From Ferrimonas futtsuensis DSM 18154 (GTDB lineage Bacteria; Pseudomonadota; Gammaproteobacteria; Enterobacterales; Shewanellaceae), in NCBI RefSeq assembly GCF_000422645.1, contig NZ_AUGL01000010.1:120141-184140 (forward strand): DNA of 64,000 nucleotides. Direction: 5' to 3'. Under the pieces are notes generated by a model that worked only from the letters and a program-made list of their open reading frames with translations, searched no databases and was not told the origin of the DNA. Below are positions 1 through 11,814 of the stretch, one piece after another; position 1 is the stretch's first letter, and every line of letters begins with the position of its first letter. The position numbers and the translations under genes were made by a program.

Positions 1-189
1 GCGCAGGAACTGGGGACGGGCGTACTTACGGGCACCGGCGGAGGCCTGCACGATCACCGGGGAATCGGTGGCTTCGGCGGCCTGCATGATGGCACGCATC
101 TGCTCCAGGTTGTTAACGTTGAAGGCGGGCACACCATAATTGTGCTCCGCGGCGTGGTCCAGCATTTGGCGCAAAGAGATCAGTGCCAT
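1..189 (-). CDS. fba: Class II fructose-bisphosphate aldolase, N-terminal part (runs off the window)
   Basis: Reads on the minus strand from the ATG at 189 to the window edge, giving the first 63 residues ([20 protein letters not shown]...). The start MALISLRQ(M/L)LDHAAE and the stretch [12 protein letters not shown] are typical of the zinc-dependent class II aldolases, which cleave fructose 1,6-bisphosphate to DHAP and glyceraldehyde 3-phosphate in the cytoplasm. It lies downstream of pgk in the same direction with an 85-bp gap that holds a GC-rich hairpin, matching the epd-pgk-fbaA order of E. coli, so it is probably the last gene of that operon. The catalytic and zinc residues lie outside the window, so completeness cannot be judged. 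Confidence 0.9.
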   Translation of the reverse strand, partial: MALISLRQMLDHAAEHNYGVPAFNVNNLEQMRAIMQAAEATDSPVIVQASAGARKYARPQFLR

Positions 190-223
190 GGGAAAAGCTC
201 CTGTTGTAGATGTAAGGCTTATT

Positions 224-245
224 AGGCGCGCTTTCCCGCGCGCCT
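224..245 (-). other. GC-rich hairpin between pgk and fba
   Basis: AGGCGCGC (224-231) pairs perfectly with GCGCGCCT (238-245) around a 6-nt loop. No T-run follows on either strand, so it looks less like a full terminator than an mRNA-stabilising or processing hairpin between the two cistrons. Confidence 0.45.
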
Positions 246-274
246 GAATTCATTGTTATTGAGGTCTGGGCCTG

Positions 275-1453
275 TTAACCCTGGGCGCGCTGCTCCAGCA
301 TGGCCACCGCGGGCAGCTTCTTACCTTCCAGGAACTCCAGGAAGGCGCCGCCACCGGTGGAGATGTAGGAGACCTTATCGGCGATCTCATACTTGTCCAC
401 CGCCGCCAGGGTGTCACCGCCACCGGCGATGGAGAAGGCGTCGGACTCGGCGATGGCACGGGCAATGGTCTCGGTACCCTTGCCGAACTGGTCAAACTCA
501 AACACGCCCACTGGGCCGTTCCAGACGATGGTGCCGGCAGACTTGAGGACCTCGGCCAGGGCCGCAGCGCTGTCGGGGCCGATGTCGAAGATCATGTCGT
601 CGTCGGCCACCTCGGCCACAGGCTTGAGGGTGGCTTCGGCGCTCTCGGAAAACTCCTTGCCCACCACGACGTCGGTCGGCACAGGGATGTCACCACCGCG
701 GCCCTGGGCCTGAGCGGTCAGGGTGTTGGCCTGATCGATGAGGTCGGCTTCAAACAGGGACTTGCCCACCTTGTGGCCAGCCGCCGCGATGAAGGTGTTG
801 GCGATGCCGCCACCCACAACCAGCTGATCCACCACCTGAGACAGTGACTCCAGTACGGTCAGCTTGGTGGACACCTTGGAGCCACCGACGATGGCCACCA
901 GAGGGCGGGCCGGGTTGTCCAGGGCCTTGCCCAGGGCGTCCAGCTCACCGGCCAGCAGAGGGCCTGCACAGGCCACAGGGGCAAACTTGGCCACACCATG
1001 GGTGGAGGCCTGGGCGCGGTGGGCGGTACCGAAGGCATCCATCACGAACACGTCGCACAGGGCGGCGTAGGCCTTGGACAGAGTCTCGTCATCCTTCTTT
1101 TCGCCCTTGTTGAAGCGAACGTTCTCCAGGATCACCAGCTCACCCTCGGCAACCTCGACACCGTCCAGGTAGTCGGTGGCCAGACGCACGGGGCACGCCA
1201 GCTCATTGGCCAGGTGGTCCACCACAGGCTGCAGAGAAAACTCGGCAGCAGGCTCACCCTCGGTGGGGCGGCCCAGGTGGGACATCACCATCACCTTGGC
1301 GCCCTGCTCCAGGGCCAGCTTGATGGTGGGAAGAGACGCGCGGATACGGGCATCGGAGGTGACCTTACCCTCTTTGACCGGCACGTTCAGGTCCTGGCGA
1401 ATCAGCACTCGCTTACCGGCCAGAGCCAGATCCTTCATCTTGATAACGCTCAT
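275..1453 (-). CDS. pgk: Phosphoglycerate kinase
   Basis: Cytoplasmic kinase transferring phosphate between 1,3-bisphosphoglycerate and ADP (glycolysis, reversible in gluconeogenesis). The 392-aa product starts [20 protein letters not shown] and continues into DLNVP; it carries the typical SHLGRP motif, the EN(V/L)RF stretch and the GGGDT(L/A)AA segment near the C-terminus that contacts nucleotide. Length matches the family (about 390 aa). The reading frame stays open 33 codons further upstream, but the ATG at 1453 is chosen because the family begins there and because the upstream part runs into epd. It lies 25 bp after epd and upstream of fba, as in E. coli. Confidence 0.97.
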   Translation of the reverse strand: MSVIKMKDLALAGKRVLIRQDLNVPVKEGKVTSDARIRASLPTIKLALEQGAKVMVMSHLGRPTEGEPAAEFSLQPVVDHLANELACPVRLATDYLDGVEVAEGELVILENVRFNKGEKKDDETLSKAYAALCDVFVMDAFGTAHRAQASTHGVAKFAPVACAGPLLAGELDALGKALDNPARPLVAIVGGSKVSTKLTVLESLSQVVDQLVVGGGIANTFIAAAGHKVGKSLFEADLIDQANTLTAQAQGRGGDIPVPTDVVVGKEFSESAEATLKPVAEVADDDMIFDIGPDSAAALAEVLKSAGTIVWNGPVGVFEFDQFGKGTETIARAIAESDAFSIAGGGDTLAAVDKYEIADKVSYISTGGGAFLEFLEGKKLPAVAMLEQRAQG

Positions 1454-1478
1454 GGTTATTCCTCTTAAAGTGATTAAA

Positions 1479-2498
1479 TCAAATCTGTTCTTGTGCCGAC
1501 ATTGCCAGGCAGGTATCCAGCATCCGGTTGGCGAAGCCCCACTCGTTATCACACCAGATCAGCAACTTCACCAGGTGGCCGTCCGCCACCCGTGTCTGGG
1601 TTCCGTCCACGATGCAGGAGTGGGGATCGTGGTTGAAATCACTGGAGACCAGTGGCGCTTCAGTATAGTCCAGGATGCCGCGCAGCCTGCCCTGAGCCGC
1701 CTTGGCCAGGGTCTGGTTTACGCTGTCAATGTCGACTCGCTGCCTCAGGGTCAGCGACAGGTCCATGGCGGTGACGTTGATGGTCGGCACCCGCACCGCA
1801 ATGGCCTCAAATTTGTCTGCCAGATGGGGCAGTATTCTCTCAATTCCCCGGGCCAGTCTGGTGTCCACCGGAATGATGGACTGGCTGGCGGCCCGGGTGC
1901 GACGCAGATCGTCGTGATAGGCGTCGATCACCTGCTGGTCATGCATGGCGGAGTGGATGGTGGTCAGGGCTCCGCGCTCTATGCCAAAGGCTTCATCCAG
2001 TAGGGTAATCACCGGCACCGAACAGTTGGTGGTGCAGGAGGCGTTGGACACTATGCGGTGTTCCGGCTTCAGTTGCGCCTCATTGATACCAAACACCACG
2101 GTGGCGTCCACATCCGGGGCCGCCGGGTGGGAAAACAGCACCTTGGCCGCCCCCGCCTGCAGATGCAGGCCGGCGTCGTCGCGGCTGCTCAGCTTGCCGG
2201 TACACTCCAGCACGATGTCCACCCCCAGCCGCTTCCAGGGCAGTTGGGCCGGATCGGCGCAGTGGAGCAGTTCAATGCTGTCTGTCCCCACTTTCAATGC
2301 CCCCTGCTCCAGGCTGACGCACTGGGCAAAGCGGCCGTGGGTGGTATCGAACTGGGTCAGGTGGGCGATCGCCTCCGGTGAGGCCAGCTCATTGATGGCC
2401 ACGACCTGTATCTGTTCCCGCAATCCGCTCTCATAGAGCGCTCGCAGAGTAGAACGGCCGATGCGGCCAAATCCATTGATGGCGACCCGTATTGTCAT
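1479..2498 (-). CDS. epd: Erythrose-4-phosphate dehydrogenase
   Basis: GAPDH-family enzyme of 339 aa. The N-terminus [16 protein letters not shown] is the NAD-binding Rossmann turn and SNASCTTNC (catalytic Cys about 155) the active site. In E. coli the homologue oxidises erythrose 4-phosphate to 4-phosphoerythronate, the first step of pyridoxal 5'-phosphate synthesis. The position directly upstream of pgk-fba is the standard epd-pgk-fbaA arrangement and is the main reason to call Epd rather than a glycolytic GapA; sequence alone cannot fully exclude glyceraldehyde-3-phosphate use. Likely first gene of the operon, with its promoter in 2499-2740. Confidence 0.88.
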   Translation of the reverse strand: MTIRVAINGFGRIGRSTLRALYESGLREQIQVVAINELASPEAIAHLTQFDTTHGRFAQCVSLEQGALKVGTDSIELLHCADPAQLPWKRLGVDIVLECTGKLSSRDDAGLHLQAGAAKVLFSHPAAPDVDATVVFGINEAQLKPEHRIVSNASCTTNCSVPVITLLDEAFGIERGALTTIHSAMHDQQVIDAYHDDLRRTRAASQSIIPVDTRLARGIERILPHLADKFEAIAVRVPTINVTAMDLSLTLRQRVDIDSVNQTLAKAAQGRLRGILDYTEAPLVSSDFNHDPHSCIVDGTQTRVADGHLVKLLIWCDNEWGFANRMLDTCLAMSAQEQI

Positions 2499-2740
2499 CT
2501 ATTCACTTCATCGGTTTTACAGCGGCGGCCATTTTATCCCAGAACAGGCCACGTCCCAAAGGCTTATCCCCATGGTCGGCGGAGCCGGCGGGTGGCTTTG
2601 CTCCCAAATCAGTAAATAAAAGACAGCCTAAAGCCATCAAATGAAAGCCAGCTACATCAGCCCGGCGCAGATTCGGACAATTCTCAGGCGAAATCCCCAC
2701 GTTCAGTAATTCGGCACCGAATTTGAGACAAAGTCACCTG

Positions 2741-2767
2741 AAAAAAAGAGGGCCATCAGGCCCTCTT
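2741..2767 (-). terminator. Rho-independent terminator of xfp
   Basis: On the minus strand a 9-bp stem AAGAGGGCC / GGCCCTCTT with a TGAT loop is followed directly by a run of T (the A-run 2741-2747). It lies 19 bp after the xfp stop codon. The remaining 2499-2740 region holds no convincing gene and should carry the epd promoter. Confidence 0.9.
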
Positions 2768-2785
2768 ATTGTCAGTCACTGCGTC

Positions 2786-5152
2786 TTAGCGAGACCAAAC
2801 CCAATCGGTGATCTCCTTGGGATCCACACCGAACTCTTTGATGTAGTTCCTGTGGTCTACCAGGCGCTGCAGCATGTCGGTGGTGATCTCAACGTGCTGA
2901 GCATCGGTGATCACGCCCTGCTGGAAGGCCTTGTACGCCATGTCGATAACCAGGTGGTAACGGGAGGTACCGTTACGTACACCCATGTCGAATGGGGTAG
3001 TGGTGGAACCCTCTTCAACGTAACCCTTCACGCGGCAACGCTTGATGCCAGGATAGTTGAACAGCAGCTTGTGGATGGTGTTGGGGTAGCCGTGGTAGTT
3101 GATCACCACGCCCTTGTCCTTGGTCAGGAACTCATCCAGCAGAGTGGGGTTCTGGCCGTACTTCAGGCTGCCGATGCCGTCGGAGGTCAGCTCGGAGATG
3201 TTCACGAAGCGGATCTTCAGGGTAGGCAGCAGCTCACGGATCAGCACCAGGGCAGCCATACACTCCTGGGTCACGTAGTCACCACAGGAAGCCAGTACCA
3301 CGTCTGGGTTCTCGTCGGAGGCGAAGTCCCAGGTCATGATGCCTTCAGCACACTGCTTCTTGGCCTCTTCCAGGGTCAGCCACTGAGGCAGCTCCTTCTT
3401 ACCGGCCACGATGACGTTCAGCTTATCGCGGTCGTCAAACGCCTTCTCGGTGTAGCACAGGGTGCTGTTGCCGTCGGCGGGCAGGTAGGCAGAGATGATG
3501 GTGGGGTGCTTCTCCAGCATGGCGCCCAGCAGAGACGGGTTCTGGTGGGAGTAGCCGTTGTGGTCCTGGCGCTCCAGCAGGGAGGACAGCACGACGTTGC
3601 AGGAAGGCACAGGCTTACGGAAAGGCACACCCTGAGACGCGTAAACGTACTTACAGTACTGGTCGCACATGGAGGAAACCACCTGGGCGAACGCTTCGTA
3701 GGTTGGGAACATGCCGTGACGGCCGGTCACGGTGTAACCGTGCAGCATACCGAACAGCAGGTTCTCAGACAGCAGTTCCATTACGCGGCCGTCGCGGGAC
3801 ATGTCGTTGTCCCACTCTTTGATGGGCCACTGCCAGGCACGGCTGGTCTCTTCGAATACCGCCTGCAGCTGGTTGGAATAGGTCTCATCAGGAGAGAAGA
3901 TACGCAGGTTCTTCTGCTCGGCGTTGAGGCGGAATGCGTCACGCATCCACTCACCCATCTTGTTCATGGACACGCCACGCTGACCGCGAGGGGTCTCGGA
4001 ACCGTAGGACAGGCCCTTCAGGTCAGGCTTGTTCAGCGGACGAACCACCTCACCGCCGTAGGACAGGATCTGACGACCGATGCGCAGATCTTCACGGGGG
4101 ATCAGCGACTCGATGTCGGCATCGAACTTGATGGAACCGTCATCTCCGATCTTGTACAGCTCATCGAAGCCGTAGCTGGCCATCCACTCGTTCAACATGC
4201 GCAGGTGCTCAGGGTCCTTGGCGCAGTTGTTGATGATAACCTGGTGGGAATCGCAGTTGCCTTCCAGCTTCTTACCATCGGCTTCTTTGGTGCCGGTCCA
4301 GCCCTTGGCGGTGCGCATGGCGATGACAGGCCACTTGGGCTTGCACACATCTTCGCCGTTGCGAGCGCGGGTCTGAATGTCGTTGATGATCTCGTAGGCG
4401 CGGTCCATGGCATCAGCCATCTGAACGTACACGTCCTCCTCTTTCTCATCGTCAACGAACAGCACTTCGTAGCCCAGACCGGTGAACTCCATGCGAATCT
4501 CTTCGTCGTCCATACGACCCAGACGGGTAGGACCGGAGATCTTGTAGCCGTTGATGTGCAGAATCGGCAGTACCGCGCCGGAGTTCTTGGGATCCAGCAG
4601 GCGGTTGGCGTACCAGGAGGCGGCCAGAGGACCGGTTTCGGACTCACCGTCACCCACCAGAACCACGTTGATCAGGTCGGGGTTATCCAGGGCAGCGCCG
4701 TAGCCTACCGCCAGAGAGTAACCCAGTTCGCCGCCTTCCAGGATCTGGCCGGGGGCTTCAGGGTTGGCGTGAGAGGGGTAACCGTAGGCTGCGGAGAACT
4801 TCTCGCAGATCTGCTTCATGCCCGCTTCTTTGTACGGGATGGTCTCAGGGTAGAAGTGAGACAGCGAACCTTCGATAAACAGGTTGGCCTGTACCGCGGG
4901 GAAGCCGTGGCCTGGACCTACCAGGTAGAGGAAGGGACGGTTGTGCTTGCAGATAAGACGGTTGATGTGGGCATAAACGAACGCGATGCCGGGGCAGGTA
5001 CCCCAGTGGCCCAACAGGCGGGGCTTGATGTCATCGTGCTGCAGGTCACGCTGCAGCAGTACGTTTTGCTTGAGGTAAATTTGAGCTACAGAGAGAAAAT
5101 TGCTTGCGCGAACCAGTTTTTTCAGCGCACCAATTTCTTTGCTAGTTGCCAT
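2786..5152 (-). CDS. xfp: Xylulose-5-phosphate/fructose-6-phosphate phosphoketolase
   Basis: Thiamine-diphosphate enzyme of 788 aa that splits xylulose 5-phosphate (and often fructose 6-phosphate) with inorganic phosphate into acetyl phosphate plus glyceraldehyde 3-phosphate or erythrose 4-phosphate. Family signatures seen include LGHWGTCPGIAFVYAH near residue 50, GPGHGFPA near 80, and VGDGESETGPLA near 160, which is the ThDP/Mg-binding GDG segment. Length agrees with bacterial phosphoketolases (about 790 aa). It is a single transcription unit with its own terminator. Its place between epd and tkt, inside an otherwise E. coli-like carbon gene block, suggests recruitment there; an acetate kinase or phosphotransacetylase partner is not in the window. 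Confidence 0.96.
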   Translation of the reverse strand: MATSKEIGALKKLVRASNFLSVAQIYLKQNVLLQRDLQHDDIKPRLLGHWGTCPGIAFVYAHINRLICKHNRPFLYLVGPGHGFPAVQANLFIEGSLSHFYPETIPYKEAGMKQICEKFSAAYGYPSHANPEAPGQILEGGELGYSLAVGYGAALDNPDLINVVLVGDGESETGPLAASWYANRLLDPKNSGAVLPILHINGYKISGPTRLGRMDDEEIRMEFTGLGYEVLFVDDEKEEDVYVQMADAMDRAYEIINDIQTRARNGEDVCKPKWPVIAMRTAKGWTGTKEADGKKLEGNCDSHQVIINNCAKDPEHLRMLNEWMASYGFDELYKIGDDGSIKFDADIESLIPREDLRIGRQILSYGGEVVRPLNKPDLKGLSYGSETPRGQRGVSMNKMGEWMRDAFRLNAEQKNLRIFSPDETYSNQLQAVFEETSRAWQWPIKEWDNDMSRDGRVMELLSENLLFGMLHGYTVTGRHGMFPTYEAFAQVVSSMCDQYCKYVYASQGVPFRKPVPSCNVVLSSLLERQDHNGYSHQNPSLLGAMLEKHPTIISAYLPADGNSTLCYTEKAFDDRDKLNVIVAGKKELPQWLTLEEAKKQCAEGIMTWDFASDENPDVVLASCGDYVTQECMAALVLIRELLPTLKIRFVNISELTSDGIGSLKYGQNPTLLDEFLTKDKGVVINYHGYPNTIHKLLFNYPGIKRCRVKGYVEEGSTTTPFDMGVRNGTSRYHLVIDMAYKAFQQGVITDAQHVEITTDMLQRLVDHRNYIKEFGVDPKEITDWVWSR

Positions 5153-5345
5153 GATTACGTTGCTCCCTTACAAGTGATGCCTAAAGTTACATCGATAACC
5201 GAACGGGTTTTGTGACACGGGCCCAACTTTTATGAAATTAAATTACAAAAAAGCAGAATTTAAAGATTCATCTACATTTCGGGGCGGCTGAATAAGGGTA
5301 GACCATCTGGTAGAGTGTGCGGACCTAAGGCACCGGACCCTTTCA
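5153..5345. promoter_or_regulatory. Divergent intergenic region xfp / DUF2947 gene
   Basis: A 193-bp gap between divergent starts, A+T-rich around 5230-5280, in contrast to the flanking genes. It must hold both promoters. No clear sigma-70 pair stands out and no operator palindrome was recognised. Confidence 0.4.
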
Positions 5346-5822
5346 ATGAAGTACAGCGACTTTGAACATTACCCCTACCTCTGGGTGTTTAAACGACAGG
5401 ATATGGACGTGAGCGAAAAGGACCTGTCCCATATCCGCCCCCTGACCCCCAGGGCCTCCGATGAACTGTGGCAGGCGCAAATCAGCAAGAACGCCAACCA
5501 CTGCACCGACCTGAGAAAGGGGGACTGGGCCCGCAACCAGCAAACCTGGCAGGAAACTCTGGCCTGGGAAGCCGCCTTCGACAGCGACGACCCCTCTCTG
5601 CCCGACGAGGTGGAGCCCTTCCTGGCCTGGGACGACAACACCATCGTCTGGGTCTGCTACGGCAGCGACCACGTGGTCGAAACCCACTGGGCGGTGTTCC
5701 GCCGCAACTGGAAGTGCTTCATGTTTGCCGACGAAGCCGCCCTGGTGATCGGCAAACGCCGCCGCCAGGCGCTGTTTTTTGCCGACGAACACAACCTGAA
5801 GCTGGGCACCCGACCTCAGTAA
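5346..5822 (+). CDS. DUF2947 family protein
   Basis: A 158-aa soluble protein without signal peptide or membrane segment, rich in Trp, Asp and Glu. The conserved-looking stretches WDDNTIVWVCYGSDHVVET, THWAVFRRNWKCFMF and IGKRRRQ resemble the DUF2947 family of Vibrio and Shewanella, whose role is unknown. The assignment is from memory of the family pattern. It is a lone gene, divergent from xfp and convergent with the large exported protein gene, so the context gives no functional hint. Confidence 0.6.
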   Translation: MKYSDFEHYPYLWVFKRQDMDVSEKDLSHIRPLTPRASDELWQAQISKNANHCTDLRKGDWARNQQTWQETLAWEAAFDSDDPSLPDEVEPFLAWDDNTIVWVCYGSDHVVETHWAVFRRNWKCFMFADEAALVIGKRRRQALFFADEHNLKLGTRPQ

Positions 5823-5824
5823 CC

Positions 5825-5893
5825 TGGGGGCTGTTGACCCTAGGCGGTCATGCTTTGGCGCAAAAACAATCGGCCAAGGTCATCCTGCCCTAG
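5825..5893. repeat. Possible short relative of the tkt-flanking repeat
   Basis: Contains GGGGCTGTTGACC, then TTGGCGCAAAAA, then CGGCCAAGGTCATCC and CCCTAG. These words also occur, in the same or inverted sense, at the ends and centre of the 9191-9410 repeat. It could be a deletion derivative of that element; the match is short and gapped, so it is tentative. Confidence 0.3.
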
Positions 5894-5897
5894 TAAG

Positions 5898-9038
<3,141 letters not shown>

Positions 9039-9156
9039 GGAACTCACCTGGCAGGCAGTCAATCCGACTGACAAGTGTAGACAAATTGGTGCAATTTCAG
9101 AGAATTCTGCCGGGCTTTTATTGAGGCCCTTGGGCAACCCACTGGCAAACGGGCAA

Positions 9157-9183
9157 AAAAATCCCCCGACGAGGCGGGGGATT
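9157..9183 (-). terminator. Rho-independent terminator, probably for tkt
   Basis: Stem ATCCCCCG (9161-9168) / CGGGGGAT (9175-9182) with a 6-nt loop; on the minus strand it is followed by a T-run (A-run 9155-9161). It lies about 240 bp past the tkt stop, with the repeat element between. Confidence 0.75.
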
Positions 9184-9190
9184 ATTTAGG

Positions 9191-9410
9191 TACTGTTGAC
9201 CTTTAGTGAATATTTTTGCGCCAACCCTAGATTGACTCGGTATCAACTCGCTTTGGCAATTACTTGGAGTTGGTCAGTATCGAGTTAAATTGGCGCCCTT
9301 CGGGGCCGGACTGACGACAACCACTCTGCGTCGTTCGATATTTGACGTAGAACCTCTTGATTGGTTGTCGTCATCCTCGGCCAAATTCTCACCACCAAAG
9401 ATCAACAGCC
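9191..9410. repeat. Structured intergenic repeat, copy A (MITE-like, terminal inverted repeats)
   Basis: Ends form an imperfect inverted repeat: TACTGTTGACCTTTAGTG (9191-9208) against CACCAAAGATCAACAGCC (9393-9410), 14 of 18 matching. Inside are a hairpin closed by GCGCCAA (9218-9224) / TTGGCGC (9290-9296), and a second arm with a perfect 11-bp inverted repeat GACGACAACCA (9312-9322) / TGGTTGTCGTC (9362-9372). The right half recurs nearly identically at 11556-11690 on the other side of tkt. No coding potential is seen. This is a small non-autonomous mobile or structured repeat; the class is not recognised. Confidence 0.7.
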
Positions 9411-9423
9411 CCTAGGAGCTGGC

Positions 9424-11415
9424 TTACAGGGCGTTGGCGGCCTCGACAACGTTGTCGACGGTGAAGCCGAACATCTTGAACAGCTCACCGGCTGGGGCAG
9501 ACTCGCCGAAGGTGGTCATGCCGATCACCTTGCCGTTTAGACCCACGTACTTGTACCAGTAGTCGGCGATGCCGGCTTCGATGGCCACGCGCTTGCTGAT
9601 GGCAGCAGGCAGTACGGATTCCTTGTACTCGGCGCTCTGGGCGTCGAACGCATCGGTACAGGGCATGGACACCACACGAACCGCCTTGCCCTGAGCTTCC
9701 AGCACTGCGGCCGCGTCCATCGCCAGCTCCACTTCGGAACCGGTAGCGATCAGAATCAGCTCTGGGGTACCGGCACTGTCCTTCAGCACATAACCACCCT
9801 TGGCCACGTCGGCCAGTTGCTGAGCGTCACGGGCCATGGGCGCCAGTCCCTGACGGGAGAAGATCAGCGAGGTAGGACCGTCGTTACGCTCAACGGCGTG
9901 CTTCCAGGCGACGGCGGACTCCACCGAGTCACAGGGGCGCCAGGTGCTCACGTTGGGGGTCATACGCAGGGACGCAATCTGCTCAACAGGCTGGTGAGTC
10001 GGGCCATCTTCACCCAGGCCGATGGAATCGTGGGTGTAGACGAAGATGGAGGGTTGCTTCATCAGCGCCGCCATACGCACCGCGTTACGAGCGTACTCCA
10101 TGAACATCAGGAAGGTGGCGCCGTAAGGCTTGAAACCACCATGCAGGGTGGCACCGTTCATGATGGCGCTCATGCCGAACTCACGCACACCGTAGTGGAT
10201 GTAGTTGCCGGACGCGTCATCCGGAGTCACGGACTTGGAGCCGTCCCAGATGGTCAGGTTGGAGGGGGCCAGGTCGGCGGAGCCGCCCAGGAACTCAGGC
10301 AGCATCGGGCCGAAGGCATTCAGGCAGTTCTGAGACGCTTTGCGGGTCGCTACCTTGGTGGAGTTGGCCTGCAGGTCGGCGATGTAGGCCGCGGCCTTCT
10401 CTTCCCAGTCGGCGGGCAGATCGCCGGCCATGCGACGTTTCAGCTCGGCAGCCAGCTCAGGGTATGCGGCGGCGTAGGCGTCAAAGCGCTGATTCCAGTC
10501 CGCTTCCTTGGCGGCGCCTACTTCGTTGCCGTCCCAGGCCTGCTTGACGTCGGCAGGGATCTCGAAAGGCGCGTGGGGCCAGTTCAGGAACTCACGGGCT
10601 GCGGCGATTTCGGCATCACCCAGTGGGGCGCCGTGGCAGTCGTGGGAGCCGGACTTGTTGGGGGAACCGAAGCCGATGATGGTGCGGGTGCAGATCAGGG
10701 TAGGCTTGTCAGACTCCGCCTTGGCGGCTTCGATGGCAGCCTTGATCTGCTCTGGGTTGTGACCGTCGATGTCTCGGATTACGTGCCAGCCGTAGGATTC
10801 GAAACGGGCAGGAGTGTCGTCGGTGAACCAGCCTTCAACGTGACCGTCGATGGAGATGCCGTTGTCATCCCAGAACGCCACCAGTTTGCCCAGCTTCAGG
10901 GTACCGGCCAGGGAGCAGGCTTCGTGGGAGATCCCCTCCATCAGACAGCCGTCACCCATGAACACATAGGTGTGGTGATCGACAATCTCGTGACCCTCAC
11001 GGTTGAACTGAGCGGCCAGCACCTTCTCGGCCAGGGCCATGCCCACGCCGTTGGTGATGCCCTGACCCAGAGGGCCTGTGGTGGTCTCGACACCAGGGGC
11101 GTAACCGTACTCAGGGTGACCAGGAGTGCGAGAGTGCAGCTGACGGAAATTCTTCAGGTCGTCGATGCTGAGATCATAGCCGCTGAGGTGCAGCAGTGAA
11201 TACAGCAGCATGGAGCCATGGCCGTTGGACAGGATGAAACGGTCGCGATCTGCCCACTCAGGGTTGCCTGGGTTGTGCTTCAGAAAATCGCGCCACAGGA
11301 CTTCGGCAATGTCCGCCATGCCCATGGGGGCACCGGGGTGGCCGGAGTTGGCTTTCTGAACTGCATCCATGGACAGGGCACGGATAGCATTAGCTAGCTC
11401 TTTACGAGATGACAT
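9424..11415 (-). CDS. tkt: Transketolase
   Basis: ThDP-dependent enzyme of 663 aa moving two-carbon ketol units between pentose and hexose phosphates. The protein starts [20 protein letters not shown] and has [17 protein letters not shown] and the [13 protein letters not shown]hDP/Mg motif, plus the pyrimidine-domain [10 protein letters not shown] segment. Length equals E. coli TktA (663). The frame is open further upstream, but 11415 fits the family start; the extra stretch lies in repeat copy B. Flanked on both sides by the same intergenic repeat, so it forms its own transcription unit with speA upstream in the same direction. Confidence 0.97.
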   Translation of the reverse strand: MSSRKELANAIRALSMDAVQKANSGHPGAPMGMADIAEVLWRDFLKHNPGNPEWADRDRFILSNGHGSMLLYSLLHLSGYDLSIDDLKNFRQLHSRTPGHPEYGYAPGVETTTGPLGQGITNGVGMALAEKVLAAQFNREGHEIVDHHTYVFMGDGCLMEGISHEACSLAGTLKLGKLVAFWDDNGISIDGHVEGWFTDDTPARFESYGWHVIRDIDGHNPEQIKAAIEAAKAESDKPTLICTRTIIGFGSPNKSGSHDCHGAPLGDAEIAAAREFLNWPHAPFEIPADVKQAWDGNEVGAAKEADWNQRFDAYAAAYPELAAELKRRMAGDLPADWEEKAAAYIADLQANSTKVATRKASQNCLNAFGPMLPEFLGGSADLAPSNLTIWDGSKSVTPDDASGNYIHYGVREFGMSAIMNGATLHGGFKPYGATFLMFMEYARNAVRMAALMKQPSIFVYTHDSIGLGEDGPTHQPVEQIASLRMTPNVSTWRPCDSVESAVAWKHAVERNDGPTSLIFSRQGLAPMARDAQQLADVAKGGYVLKDSAGTPELILIATGSEVELAMDAAAVLEAQGKAVRVVSMPCTDAFDAQSAEYKESVLPAAISKRVAIEAGIADYWYKYVGLNGKVIGMTTFGESAPAGELFKMFGFTVDNVVEAANAL

Positions 11416-11460
11416 CTTGGCTCCAACTTGTATATGTAGGGGTATGCTCCTAAGGGCGCA

Positions 11461-11692
11461 CATATCTCTGCTGAGTCTTTTTGCGCCAACACCCAGCCGC
11501 TGTGGCATCTGGGTGTTTTGAATTCGCTCGATATTGGGCACATCCTGGCTGATCGCTGCGCCCTTCGGGGCCGGCCTGACAACAACCACTCTGCGTCGTT
11601 CGACTTTGACGTAGAACCACTATGCCTTCAATCGAACTTCTTGATTGGTTGCCGTCATCCTCGGCCAAACTCTCAACACCAAAGATAAACGC
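11461..11692. repeat. Structured intergenic repeat, copy B
   Basis: From 11556 (GCGCCCTTCGGGGCCGG) to about 11690 it matches copy A almost base for base, apart from a 22-bp insertion after GACGTAGAACC and scattered changes; the TTTTTGCGCCAAC word at the left is also shared. The left hairpin has a different sequence, AACACCCAG (11488-11496) / CTGGGTGTT (11509-11517), yet it occupies the same position as the copy A hairpin. It covers most of the leader between tkt and the speA terminator. Confidence 0.7.
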
Positions 11693-11751
11693 GCCCTAAA
11701 TCAGGTGGCATATTTTCGCCATTTGTGACCCCCTTAGCAAACTATTCCCAT

Positions 11752-11775
11752 AAAAAAACGGCCTTTCGGCCGTTT
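11752..11775 (-). terminator. Rho-independent terminator of speA
   Basis: Minus-strand stem AAACGGCC / GGCCGTTT with a GAAA tetraloop followed by T residues, 39 bp after the speA stop codon. Confidence 0.9.
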
Positions 11776-11814
11776 CATAGAGAGCTACCCACTGAAAAAG
11801 CGAATTTTTCCCTA

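Noticed and set aside
2503..2700. Possible 65-aa gene between epd and the xfp terminator
   Set aside because: No ribosome site or family resemblance; the region is needed for the epd promoter.
2723..5215. Long antisense open frame opposite xfp (about 830 codons)
   Set aside because: It mirrors a clear phosphoketolase gene; high G+C makes the opposite frames open. Composition is low-complexity with no family motif.
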